Notes under the pieces: generated by a model
Seen by the model: the letters and a program-made list of their open reading frames with translations, nothing else
Database searches by the model: none
What the model was told of the DNA's origin: nothing
Assembly (NCBI GenBank): GCA_029938515.1
Contig: JAOZUU010000003.1
Location: forward strand, 1 to 17,266
DNA from: Desulfobacterales bacterium
Lineage (GTDB): Bacteria; Desulfobacterota; Desulfobacteria; Desulfobacterales; QNYZ01
Reading direction: 5' to 3'
Length of the DNA stretch: 17,266 nt
Shown: in pieces, positions 6,878-13,338 of the stretch
Layout of the letters: each line of letters begins with the position of its first letter
Position numbering within the stretch: position 1 is the first letter of the stretch
Made by a program: the position numbers and the translations under genes

Positions 6878-8845
6878 CTATTGCTCTATTGTTCGATCCG
6901 GCTGGTGAATGAAATGCCTGAATTTTGTATACGGATACGAAATCCCGATGGCTGCGTTGATAAATTTTCTTCGGTTGTTTTTTTCCAGCTCATATCGATT
7001 CGTAATCCCCATGTGAGTATCGGTATAACGCAGGGTCGTGGGCTTTTCCTGAAGCGGCTTGCCGTTAAAAAAATGATCAAACCAGTCGAATTGATATGTC
7101 ACGCTCTTTCCTTTGGCGGGATCATAATCAAGGGCCAGCATCAACTCCTTCTGGTAACGCAGCAGGTCCTGAATCTTTTGATCGACTTCGATCCCTTCCC
7201 GGAGAAGGAACTTACGCAAAGTCACGTAGAAATCATCTCTTGCCTCGGTGATGGACAGCCAGAGATATGTCCATAAGTGCCACCCTTTGCGTTTCGGGTT
7301 GTAAGATGAAAGGAATGCCACCATGTCCGGCTGGGTAAGGATTTTATGAATTTGAGGCATGTCCGGATCATGGTAATAGTCATCGATCAGGGTCATTACC
7401 CGTTTAACGGCGGCATGGGATTTTGCCTTCGAGCTTAGCATAAACGCCAGCAGATTGTTATAAAAGCGTTTGTACGGTATTTGCCCGGAGTCATTTAAAT
7501 AGATGGCGATTTGGCGGGTATAGGCGCCGTTATGCAGGGCCTGGATGATTTCCCCGAAAAGAAAACAATAGGTCCAGTCTTTGTACGGCATTGCGTCGGT
7601 TTCAAAAACGATTTCGACCATTTCTTTTTCGCAATGATCCGCCGGTATCCGCAGGGATTTAATTTTGGTTTTGAGACCGTATTTCCTGCGGGTTTTTTTA
7701 TGGCTCAACGGCGCATTGGGCAACAAGGCCAGTTCATAGACGCGAATATCATCGTGGATCCCGATGTCCAACAGGGTGCCGATCCCATCGATAAAGGACT
7801 CACGGGTTTCTTTGGGGAGACCGAGAATCAGTTCGGTATAAGTGGGGATCCCGATCTGCCGATAGCGATCTTTTAAAAGCCGATAATTGCGGGTACCGAT
7901 TTGTCGCCGATTGACCGCCGCCAGCACATTATCGTCGACGCTCTGCATCGACAGGGTGGTGCCCCACAGCATATCATTGGCATGGAGCAAGCGACTGATT
8001 TCAAAGACCGTGTTATTTGAATTCTTTGCAAATTGAATCCGGACTCTCTTGGGATAGCCATATTTTTTGCGGGCTTGAACCAATAGATCGGTGATTTCCA
8101 AATCACGCTTCAATATGCCGAAATTACAATCGGTCACGTAAAGATCTTCAATTTTATGCCGGGCGATGTAATCGATCTCGCCTTTGATCTTCTCCATATC
8201 GTGACGTCTGATCCTGTTGGTGGAGCGCACGCCCCAATCGCAAAAACTGCATCCATATGGACATCCCCGGTTGGTTTCCCACAAACCGATTTTATTCGGA
8301 CCCCCATCCGATAAAAAGTATTCAAATGTCCCGTTTAAAAACGGACTTGGTACGGGGAGGTCATTGGCCAGCCCGGGTGCGGTTCGGGTTTTGATGGTTT
8401 GTAATTGTTCGGTGTAGCTGATGTTGGGGATAGCGTCCAGTTTGGGGCGATCATCCAGAAATGCAAGCAGGAGGTTGAAAAAGGGTATTTCCCCTTCACC
8501 ATGCACGAGTACATCCACATAGGGATGTTCGCTAAAAAATACATCACTGGTATCAGGAACATGCGGCCCCCCGAAGACAACCTTGCAGTTGGGATACGTT
8601 TCCTTTACCTGTTTGGCGATTGCCGATTGCTGGTTGTGGTTCCAGACATAGCAGGATGCACACAGAATATCCGGCGTGTTGATTTTTGCCACCGTCGTTT
8701 CCACCGCCTCGATTCGGGTGAAAGGTTCCCGCCAGATGTAGTTTTCGCCAATTCGTCGGTCCTGGCGAGCATAACTCTGTAACAAGCCGTAGGCATAAGG
8801 GATAAATTGAAGCGCGTTAAGCGACAGAAAGTAAATGGATTTCAT
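6878..8845 (-). CDS. B12-binding-domain radical SAM enzyme
   Basis: This is a predicted cobalamin-type radical SAM protein of 655 residues. The first ~140 residues look like a B12-binding fold: a short N-terminal strand, KVVFGGPHVPDT, and DVLVHGEGEIPFFNLL. The strict DxHxxG histidine motif is not evident, as is common in radical SAM members. The 4Fe-4S cluster motif is RGCPYGCSFCDWG with Cys195, Cys199 and Cys202. A typical TIM-barrel continues with LYVTDCNFGI, the QSVDDNVLAAVNRR block and YTELILGLPKET. The C-terminal ~200 residues are unassigned. The frame is open 64 codons further upstream. I chose ATG 8845 because MKSIYFLSLN is the expected first strand of the B12 fold, although only a weak AGG about 14 bases upstream supports it. 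Substrate unknown; C-methylation or another radical carbon chemistry is typical for the family. It precedes the FGE-like gene in an operon and is divergent from the GNAT operon. Confidence 0.87.
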   Translation of the reverse strand: MKSIYFLSLNALQFIPYAYGLLQSYARQDRRIGENYIWREPFTRIEAVETTVAKINTPDILCASCYVWNHNQQSAIAKQVKETYPNCKVVFGGPHVPDTSDVFFSEHPYVDVLVHGEGEIPFFNLLLAFLDDRPKLDAIPNISYTEQLQTIKTRTAPGLANDLPVPSPFLNGTFEYFLSDGGPNKIGLWETNRGCPYGCSFCDWGVRSTNRIRRHDMEKIKGEIDYIARHKIEDLYVTDCNFGILKRDLEITDLLVQARKKYGYPKRVRIQFAKNSNNTVFEISRLLHANDMLWGTTLSMQSVDDNVLAAVNRRQIGTRNYRLLKDRYRQIGIPTYTELILGLPKETRESFIDGIGTLLDIGIHDDIRVYELALLPNAPLSHKKTRRKYGLKTKIKSLRIPADHCEKEMVEIVFETDAMPYKDWTYCFLFGEIIQALHNGAYTRQIAIYLNDSGQIPYKRFYNNLLAFMLSSKAKSHAAVKRVMTLIDDYYHDPDMPQIHKILTQPDMVAFLSSYNPKRKGWHLWTYLWLSITEARDDFYVTLRKFLLREGIEVDQKIQDLLRYQKELMLALDYDPAKGKSVTYQFDWFDHFFNGKPLQEKPTTLRYTDTHMGITNRYELEKNNRRKFINAAIGISYPYTKFRHFIHQPDRTIEQ

Positions 8846-9143
8846 AAGAGTATTTTGACCTGTTTGGATTGATTTGACGAACGAATTGAAGATCGATTGT
8901 CCAATTGTTTCTGAAATATTCGCACTTTCAATGGGTTTTATCAATAATAAAGTCGTCTTAACGGTTGAATCCTTACAAGGGTTAATAAATTGGATATGCC
9001 GCCGACTGTTTAGGGACACGGAAAGAATAAAATCCACAGAGATGCCGCCGGATTTTTGTTCGTGTTCCTTAGGCCGGGATGTGAGAACATAATTGACTTA
9101 TCGTCCATATCCGCATAGTTTTCATATTCAAAAGGCAAAACCG
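8846..9143. other. Divergent intergenic region (radical SAM / GNAT operons)
   Basis: This 298-bp region separates the two divergent operons and must carry both promoters unless the radical SAM gene starts upstream at 9037. It is AT-rich near 8880-8990. ATGCCGCCG occurs twice (near 8996 and 9040). I see no strong palindrome or riboswitch-like structure. Confidence 0.5.
9093..9121 (+). promoter_or_regulatory. Candidate sigma-70 promoter of the GNAT/ATP-grasp/PP-loop operon
   Basis: TTGACT (9093-9098) is followed after exactly 17 bp by TAGTTT (9116-9121). The -35 matches 5 of 6 consensus bases, but the -10 matches only 3 of 6. The predicted transcript would start about 16 bases before the ATG at 9144. 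Confidence 0.35.
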
Positions 9144-10376
9144 ATGGTCAAACAAGGCACACCTCCATTTCGTATTTTTAACCCGCCAGTGGTTAATCCT
9201 TCATTGCCGCCTCTGCCGTCATCAGCCGTTTTGACGGATCAACCGGGAACTATCAAGCAAGCGGATCTGGAATCACCGGAAGCCCTGGCGGCCCTGTTAA
9301 AAAAAGAAGCAGCGGCTCGAAATGTGAAAGGCATGCGCCTGACCGATCCAATGACGCCGGGGCAGGTATCCGCGCTGGGCGACGAGATGGCCAAATTCCC
9401 CGGTTCATTCGGTCTGGCGGTAACGGTCAGGCTGGATACCGAAGGTGATGGCCCGGTCAGAGCGCCATCCGCTCAATCCGGAATCAAACTGGTTGAATGG
9501 ATTCATCCAAAAGGTCGTATCGCGTCCTTGGCACAGGTTCTGAAAGCGTTTTCAAAAGCCGGCACCTGGAATCATGTCGGTTTGTCGGCGGAAAGAGACC
9601 GTCATTTAATGGAACCATTCATGCGCTTTGCGATTGCCAATCCGAATATCGTTCACTCATGGGCGGTCGTGGAACCCGGACATTCATCGCTTGTCGGTCC
9701 TTTGAGCTTGATCGATTCCTTTTTTTCTACCTATTCCCGATATTCACCCTTGCCGGGCCGGCCGTTTTGGCAGTATGTGTCCGATCCATTTCAATTGCTG
9801 CAATATTTAATTGAATACGGTGTAAAAAAGGTGATGCGCTGGCGGGTCCCGCCAGGAGGACACGCGGTGAATACCCTGGGAGAAAACCTTGGCTGTCGTT
9901 TTGTAAAACCCCAGGCGCTTTTGCCAAAACGTCTGGATGAAATCTGCCAAATGGTGGAATATAGCGGCTCCGTTGGAACCCAATGGGTACGATATAACCT
10001 GGAACGGGCTTTTTTAATCGCCTATGTGACCGAGATGGATGTGGTGGTGGCCAATTCCAGTCTCAAAAATCCCCGCCCGGAATACATTGCCGCCCTGAAC
10101 GACCGTGCCGGAATGGACCTTTCAAGTTATCTTGAACGGGGATATACGTCGGTTCGCCCCGAATACCGGGGTCTGGGAATCGGCACCCGGCTTCTGGAGG
10201 AGCTGACCTCACGGGCGGGAGACCGGAAAGTGTTCTCATTGATCGGTGAAGACAATATCGCCACTCAAAAGATTGCGTTACGAAACCGCACCCGCAAGGT
10301 ATCCACGTTTTTCAGCCGGAGAACCGGTAAACAGATGGGCATCTGGATACCGGAAACGATGCTGGATGCCCTTTAA
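9144..10376 (+). CDS. GNAT-domain protein with uncharacterised N-terminal region
   Basis: This is a predicted acyl-CoA-dependent N-acyltransferase of 410 residues. The C-terminal ~120 residues carry a GNAT core: a beta strand FLIAYVTEMDVVVANSSLK, the acetyl-CoA pyrophosphate loop RPEYRGLGIGTRLLEEL (R-G-L-G-I-G at 342-347), and SLIGEDNIATQKIALRNRTR. The first ~270 residues have no family I recognise. They begin with a proline-rich stretch (FNPPVVNPSLPPLPSS) and contain a possibly degenerate second GNAT-like half (HSWAVVEPGHSSLVGPLSLI). I chose ATG 9144 because AAAGGC lies 8 bases upstream. A TTG at 9093 in frame lacks a ribosome site and overlaps a -35-like element. Eleven bp separate it from the ATP-grasp gene, so the two are co-transcribed. 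An acyl-amino acid or acylated peptide intermediate is plausible, but the substrate is not deducible. Confidence 0.82.
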   Translation: MVKQGTPPFRIFNPPVVNPSLPPLPSSAVLTDQPGTIKQADLESPEALAALLKKEAAARNVKGMRLTDPMTPGQVSALGDEMAKFPGSFGLAVTVRLDTEGDGPVRAPSAQSGIKLVEWIHPKGRIASLAQVLKAFSKAGTWNHVGLSAERDRHLMEPFMRFAIANPNIVHSWAVVEPGHSSLVGPLSLIDSFFSTYSRYSPLPGRPFWQYVSDPFQLLQYLIEYGVKKVMRWRVPPGGHAVNTLGENLGCRFVKPQALLPKRLDEICQMVEYSGSVGTQWVRYNLERAFLIAYVTEMDVVVANSSLKNPRPEYIAALNDRAGMDLSSYLERGYTSVRPEYRGLGIGTRLLEELTSRAGDRKVFSLIGEDNIATQKIALRNRTRKVSTFFSRRTGKQMGIWIPETMLDAL

Positions 10377-10387
10377 GGATCGACCTT

Positions 10388-11290
10388 ATGAGCGTTATCG
10401 GTATTATCACGGTAAGAGATATGCAGTATCATCCGAATCGGCGATTGAAGGCGGCCGCCGCCGAGCAGGGGCATACCGTCATCAGGATTCACCCCTACCG
10501 GCGCTGGCCCGGTTTCCAAAATCAGGGGGAAGCTGCCCTTTTCCAGGATGGTGCAGAAAAAATGCCGGATGTCGTCCTGCCGCGCCAGGGGGCCGATGTG
10601 GGGTCCTCCTGCCTGGCCCTGATTCGTCAATTTCAGATGTTGAACATTCCGGTTATTAACGATTTTGAAGCTGTGCGGATCAGCCGTCATCAGTTCTATA
10701 CCCTTCAGGCCCTCTCTGCAGCTGGCATTTCTTTTCCCGATTCTATCTTTATCAATTCGGCCGATGGTTTTTTCCGGGCCGTTAAAGATCTGGGTGGATA
10801 TCCGGTGGTGGTCAAACAGGTCAGCCGGCGTCAGGGAAGCGGTGTTTTAAAGGTAGATGCCGCTGCAATGGCTCGCGCGATTATCACAGAGCATCTGGAA
10901 AAACCTCAAAAAGAGCGGCAGGGCTTGTTGATTCAGCGTTACCTGCCCCCTTTTGGCCGACAGGATATTCGTGTACTGATTATCGGGCAGCGGGTGACCG
11001 GTGCCCAGGCCTTGATACCCATGCCGGGTGATTTCAGGGCCAATTTTCATCTGGGCGGCCGGAGCCGTTTGTTCGAAATGACGCCCGAAATCGAAGATCT
11101 GTCCATCCGGGCGGCCGGAGCGGTCGGGCTCGATATCGCCGGGATCGACCTGATGGTGGCAAAGGGGGGAACGCCCCAGGTGGGAGAAGTTAATTATGCG
11201 CCGGGATTTAAAGGTCTCGAAGCGGCTACGGGTCGCGATATTGCCGGGGAAATCGTCGATTTCGTAGTGGGACGAATTAGGAACCATTGA
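10388..11290 (+). CDS. RimK-type ATP-grasp ligase
   Basis: This is a predicted ATP-dependent ligase of 300 residues that joins an amino acid to a carboxylate, resembling the RimK/LysX branch. The order of motifs matches RimK: a pre-ATP-grasp domain (IGIITVRDMQYHPNRRLK and VVLPRQGAD), VVVKQVSRRQGSGV with Lys143, LIQRYLPP, QDIRVLIIG (192-200), DFRANFHLGG (215-224), and the metal-binding VGEVNYAPGFKGLEAATG with Glu267 and Asn269. The length is close to E. coli RimK (300). No RimK-associated protease domain is fused. AAGGA lies 8 bases before the ATG. It sits between a GNAT gene (11 bp gap) and a PP-loop ATPase (67 bp gap). That context points to a dedicated biosynthetic or modification pathway rather than S6 glutamylation, but the amino-acid substrate is unknown. 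Confidence 0.88.
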   Translation: MSVIGIITVRDMQYHPNRRLKAAAAEQGHTVIRIHPYRRWPGFQNQGEAALFQDGAEKMPDVVLPRQGADVGSSCLALIRQFQMLNIPVINDFEAVRISRHQFYTLQALSAAGISFPDSIFINSADGFFRAVKDLGGYPVVVKQVSRRQGSGVLKVDAAAMARAIITEHLEKPQKERQGLLIQRYLPPFGRQDIRVLIIGQRVTGAQALIPMPGDFRANFHLGGRSRLFEMTPEIEDLSIRAAGAVGLDIAGIDLMVAKGGTPQVGEVNYAPGFKGLEAATGRDIAGEIVDFVVGRIRNH

Positions 11291-11302
11291 AAATTAAACC
11301 AT

Positions 11303-11331
11303 AACTTTTTGAAAAGTTACCGAAAACGGTA
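11303..11331 (+). other. Tandem small hairpins between the ATP-grasp and PP-loop genes
   Basis: Two adjacent perfect inverted repeats lie in the 67-bp gap. AACTTTT-TG-AAAAGTT (11303-11318) is followed by TACCG-AAAA-CGGTA (11318-11331), whose AAAA tetraloop sits on a 5-bp stem. No T-run follows, so readthrough is likely. Possible roles are mRNA processing or stability control inside the operon. Confidence 0.5.
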
Positions 11332-11344
11332 CCAGAACCGCATT

Positions 11345-11350
11345 AAGGAG
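11345..11350 (+). promoter_or_regulatory. Ribosome-binding site AAGGAG that fixes a TTG start
   Basis: AAGGAG lies 7 bases before the TTG at 11358 and decides the start of the PP-loop gene, which has no ATG nearby. Confidence 0.8.
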
Positions 11351-11357
11351 AAAAGTT

Positions 11358-12488
11358 TTGCGTATAGCGAAGTTGAAGATTGGCGAATCTGGCGAGCGGA
11401 TTCGTCTGACGACCCGGGTTTCGTGGGAAGACGGTGATCAGCCCGAAAGAGAAGTGTACATCGAAACGGAAAAATCCTTCGGGGCTGATCTTTCGTTGAA
11501 CCCGGACGCATTTTTAGTGGGTTGTCTGATTCCGGCCATGTATTTCGGGGAAAAACGTATTATCCTGGAGGGCGCCATTTGCCCCTACCTGAAAGAGGGG
11601 CTTGAAACAGTGATGGCGATGATGCAGATGTGGTCGGATGGTCGCTTAAAACCGCTTGATATAGATGCACCGGTCAGATCCCTGATGAAACCGGATCACC
11701 GCAAGGACCGCGCCGCGATGGTTTTATCGGGTGGAATCGACTCCCTGGCGACCCTGAGACTGAACCGCCGCCATTATCCCGAGGGCCACCCGGGCGCCAT
11801 CCGGGATGGCCTCATTATTCACGGGTTTGACATTGGCGGCGTGGTGGAACGGGGCATGAAATACGATGTGTTCGATCGGGCCAAACGGGCCATGGCGGTT
11901 GTGGCCGAAGACGCCGGCATATCCCTGATACCGGTATATACCAATATCCGGCATTTGTGCGACGACCGGTCACTCTGGCTGGATTATTTTTTCGGTGCCG
12001 TCCTGGTCGCTGTCGGCCATGCCTTTTCGTCGCGAATTAATTTATTGTATCTGGCTTCATCCTACGATTTGACCAACCTGGTTCCATGCGGGTCTCATCC
12101 CTTGCTTGATCCCGAATACGCCAGTTACCGTCTTCGTATCCGGCATTCCCATGTGGCCCTGTCCCGCATGGCCAAACTCGAAATTGTATCGGAATGGGAT
12201 ACTGCCTTTCAAAATTTTCGTGTCTGCCTGGCCAATGTTCCGGATCGTCTCAACTGCGGCAAATGTGAAAAATGTGTCCGGACGATGCTGGGGCTCGAGG
12301 GGTTGGGGGTGCTCGATAAAACCCAAGCCTTTGTGGAAAATGTTGTCACGGCCGACATGCTGTCGCCGTTCAAAATAACCATCCGGCACCGCCCCCCTTT
12401 TTACCGGGAATTATTAGGTTTCCTGCAAGCCCGGGGCCGAGACGATCTGGTAAATACGATCAAGCGTAAACTCTCTGATAAAGACTAA
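11358..12488 (+). CDS. QueC-like PP-loop ATPase with a four-Cys metal site
   Basis: This is a predicted ATP-pyrophosphatase of 376 residues that would activate a carbonyl or carboxylate by adenylation. The P-loop signature SGGIDS lies at 124-129 in AAMVLSGGIDSLATLRL. Near the C-terminus Cys290, Cys300, Cys303 and Cys306 (RVCLANV, then NCGKCEKC) form a C-x9-C-x2-C-x2-C pattern resembling the zinc site of QueC, the 7-cyano-7-deazaguanine synthase. Between them is a conserved-looking block, LYLASSYDLTNLVPCGSHP. The ~115 residues before the P-loop are extra compared with QueC, so I do not assign queuosine synthesis; no queD, queE or folE is visible. Translation starts at TTG, with AAGGAG 7 bases upstream. 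It is the third gene of the GNAT/ATP-grasp operon, which suggests a second amide- or nitrile-type bond-forming step in the same pathway. Confidence 0.83.
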   Translation: MRIAKLKIGESGERIRLTTRVSWEDGDQPEREVYIETEKSFGADLSLNPDAFLVGCLIPAMYFGEKRIILEGAICPYLKEGLETVMAMMQMWSDGRLKPLDIDAPVRSLMKPDHRKDRAAMVLSGGIDSLATLRLNRRHYPEGHPGAIRDGLIIHGFDIGGVVERGMKYDVFDRAKRAMAVVAEDAGISLIPVYTNIRHLCDDRSLWLDYFFGAVLVAVGHAFSSRINLLYLASSYDLTNLVPCGSHPLLDPEYASYRLRIRHSHVALSRMAKLEIVSEWDTAFQNFRVCLANVPDRLNCGKCEKCVRTMLGLEGLGVLDKTQAFVENVVTADMLSPFKITIRHRPPFYRELLGFLQARGRDDLVNTIKRKLSDKD

Positions 12489-12651
12489 AATCCAGCCGAA
12501 GCCCTTCTTTCTCCCGTTGTGAAAAAAAATTCACAGTATCCGCCAAAATATCCGCTGATTGGGTGATTTATTTCATAATTCTGTGCGGATGATGGATTCA
12601 GGTTTGCATTATCTATCTGATATGTATGGGTTTACAGCCCATTCGAATAAT

Positions 12652-12667
12652 TGGCATGCAGTTTGCT
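12652..12667 (+). promoter_or_regulatory. Sigma-54 (-24/-12) promoter
   Basis: TGGCATGCAGTTTGCT matches the RpoN consensus TGGCAC-G-N4-TTGC-A/T at all but one defined position, with the exact spacing between the GG and GC elements. It lies 53 bp upstream of the 66-residue gene's ATG and predicts a transcript start near 12678. The upstream 160 bp are intergenic, leaving room for an enhancer-binding protein site, but I cannot define one. Confidence 0.75.
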
Positions 12668-12720
12668 GTAAATGATTTGAATAGGGACGATAAAAATAAC
12701 TCAAACAATTGGAGATCAGG

Positions 12721-12921
12721 ATGATTATTAGAGTGAATGGATATGAACTAAACGTGAACAAAAATCAGGATGTTTACGTGGGAGGGGTTACCAATGGTCA
12801 GATGTTTATTAACTGGGCCGACCTTGATTCGAGTGAAAAAGCGAAGCTGGATGAAATAGAGGCTCAGGCGTTCAATTTGATCAGACAATTGGAACAAGTA
12901 CTCATACCATCAAAAAATTGA
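12721..12921 (+). CDS. Small 66-residue protein under sigma-54 control
   Basis: This is a small acidic protein that I do not recognise. The N-terminal half (MIIRVNGYELNVNKNQDVYV) looks like beta strands. The C-terminal half (ADLDSSEKAKLDEIEAQAF and then NLIRQLEQVL) is a likely amphipathic or coiled-coil helix. It has no cysteine, signal peptide or transmembrane segment. GGAG lies 6 bases before the ATG; an upstream in-frame TTG at 12709 overlaps that site and is rejected. It is 232 bp after the PP-loop gene and has its own sigma-54 promoter, so it is an independent unit, although it is adjacent to the ligase operon. A role as regulator, carrier or substrate of the neighbouring enzymes is only speculation. 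Confidence 0.75.
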   Translation: MIIRVNGYELNVNKNQDVYVGGVTNGQMFINWADLDSSEKAKLDEIEAQAFNLIRQLEQVLIPSKN

Positions 12922-12940
12922 GTTTTATTGCGTACCCTGT

Positions 12941-12970
12941 TTGACATCTTCGGGGAGCATGATTAATCAT
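12941..12970 (+). promoter_or_regulatory. Candidate sigma-70 promoter for the 53-residue gene
   Basis: A perfect TTGACA (12941-12946) is followed after 18 bp by AATCAT (12965-12970), 4 of 6 matches to the -10. The predicted start would be near 12977, giving a leader of about 65 bases. Confidence 0.45.
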
Positions 12971-12973
12971 TTT

Positions 12974-13010
12974 AGGAGGCGTACGATTGCCACCCGCATC
13001 GCTTCTTTAA
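12974..13010 (+). other. Consensus Shine-Dalgarno with a 7-codon open frame
   Basis: AGGAGG (12974-12979) precedes TTG (12987) by 7 bases, and the frame closes after seven codons at 13010. It could be a leader peptide for the 53-residue gene or a decayed gene start. The evidence is only the ribosome site. Confidence 0.25.
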
Positions 13011-13031
13011 GATCTGTATAAATGGAAAAGG

Positions 13032-13037
13032 GGAGGT
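13032..13037 (+). promoter_or_regulatory. Consensus Shine-Dalgarno GGAGGT
   Basis: GGAGGT lies 5 bases before the ATG at 13043. It decides that start over an in-frame ATG seven codons upstream (13022) and supports the reality of this very short gene. Confidence 0.8.
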
Positions 13038-13042
13038 GGGTC

Positions 13043-13204
13043 ATGGAAAAAGACGGTCCCAGGAATGTCGGTATTAAGCGGTTGATCAAAAACGCAAAAA
13101 AAACGTTTCGAACTACCGAAAATGTGTCCTATTATTCGAAAAAAGATTATAGAGAAGCTGAAAAGAAATATATCAAGACCTGTGTTCTGGGGGGACGATG
13201 TTAA
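13043..13204 (+). CDS. Small basic 53-residue protein
   Basis: This short protein is rich in lysine and arginine and has no recognised domain. Notable stretches are GIKRLIKNAKKTFRTTENV, SYYSKKDYREAEKKYIK and the C-terminal end CVLGGRC with two cysteines. The helical basic middle suggests a cytosolic soluble protein, possibly binding nucleic acid. The start is well supported by GGAGGT at 5-bp spacing, with a TTGACA promoter about 100 bp upstream. It has no membrane segment or signal peptide. The gene is followed within 30 bp by the dispersed palindromic repeat. Small conserved proteins of this type are often missed in annotation; function unknown. Confidence 0.65.
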   Translation: MEKDGPRNVGIKRLIKNAKKTFRTTENVSYYSKKDYREAEKKYIKTCVLGGRC

Positions 13205-13230
13205 CCTGCTGACAGGAAGTTTAGGCTCCT

Positions 13231-13322
13231 GGAAAAAAGATAAATCCATCCCGCCCAGGCGGGACTTGTCTTCTGTTCCGCCTCGGGTGTTACATCCACC
13301 GGTACATATCCTGATATATGGT
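13231..13322. repeat. Palindromic repeat family, single-arm copy (left)
   Basis: This copy reads GGAAAAAAGATAAATCC, then a CCCGCC-CA-GGCGGG hairpin, then CTTCTGTTCCGCC, TTACATCCACCGG, ACATATCCTGATAT. The same blocks occur in reverse orientation at 14127-14199 and, more diverged, in direct orientation at 14052-14124. It sits between the 53-residue gene and the 3' end of the convergent hypothetical gene, and may also help terminate both. Confidence 0.8.
13249..13264. repeat. Hairpin TCCCGCC-CA-GGCGGGA
   Basis: A perfect 7-bp GC-rich inverted repeat around CA lies inside the left repeat copy and is missing from the right copy, where a short CAAGATG stretch takes its place. It could serve as a transcription stop between convergent genes, but no clean T-run follows it on the plus strand. 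Confidence 0.6.
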
Positions 13323-13338
13323 CCCTTGGCTGATTTTT

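Noticed and set aside
8846..9037. N-terminal extension of 64 codons on the radical SAM protein
   Set aside because: The extension shows no domain character. The B12 fold begins at MKSIYFLSLN, and accepting it would leave little room for divergent promoters.
9093..9143. Upstream TTG start adding 17 codons to the GNAT gene
   Set aside because: No ribosome site precedes it and the TTGACT overlaps a good -35 element; ATG 9144 has AAAGGC at 8 bases.
11358..12488. Queuosine biosynthesis (QueC)
   Set aside because: The Cys4 spacing and P-loop resemble QueC, but the protein is much longer with ~115 extra N-terminal residues, and no queD, queE or folE gene is present.
12518..12535. TGTGA...TCACA inverted repeat resembling a CRP/HcpR-type operator
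   Set aside because: The half-sites are separated by 8 bases rather than the 6 expected for CRP- or HcpR-like sites, and the spacer is almost all A, so the match may be chance. It was not listed as an operator.
12721..12921. LysW-type amino-group carrier or graspetide precursor for the neighbouring ATP-grasp enzyme
   Set aside because: There is no zinc-ribbon Cys set, no EDWGE-like C-terminus, and no repeated Thr/Glu/Asp core; it also has its own sigma-54 promoter.
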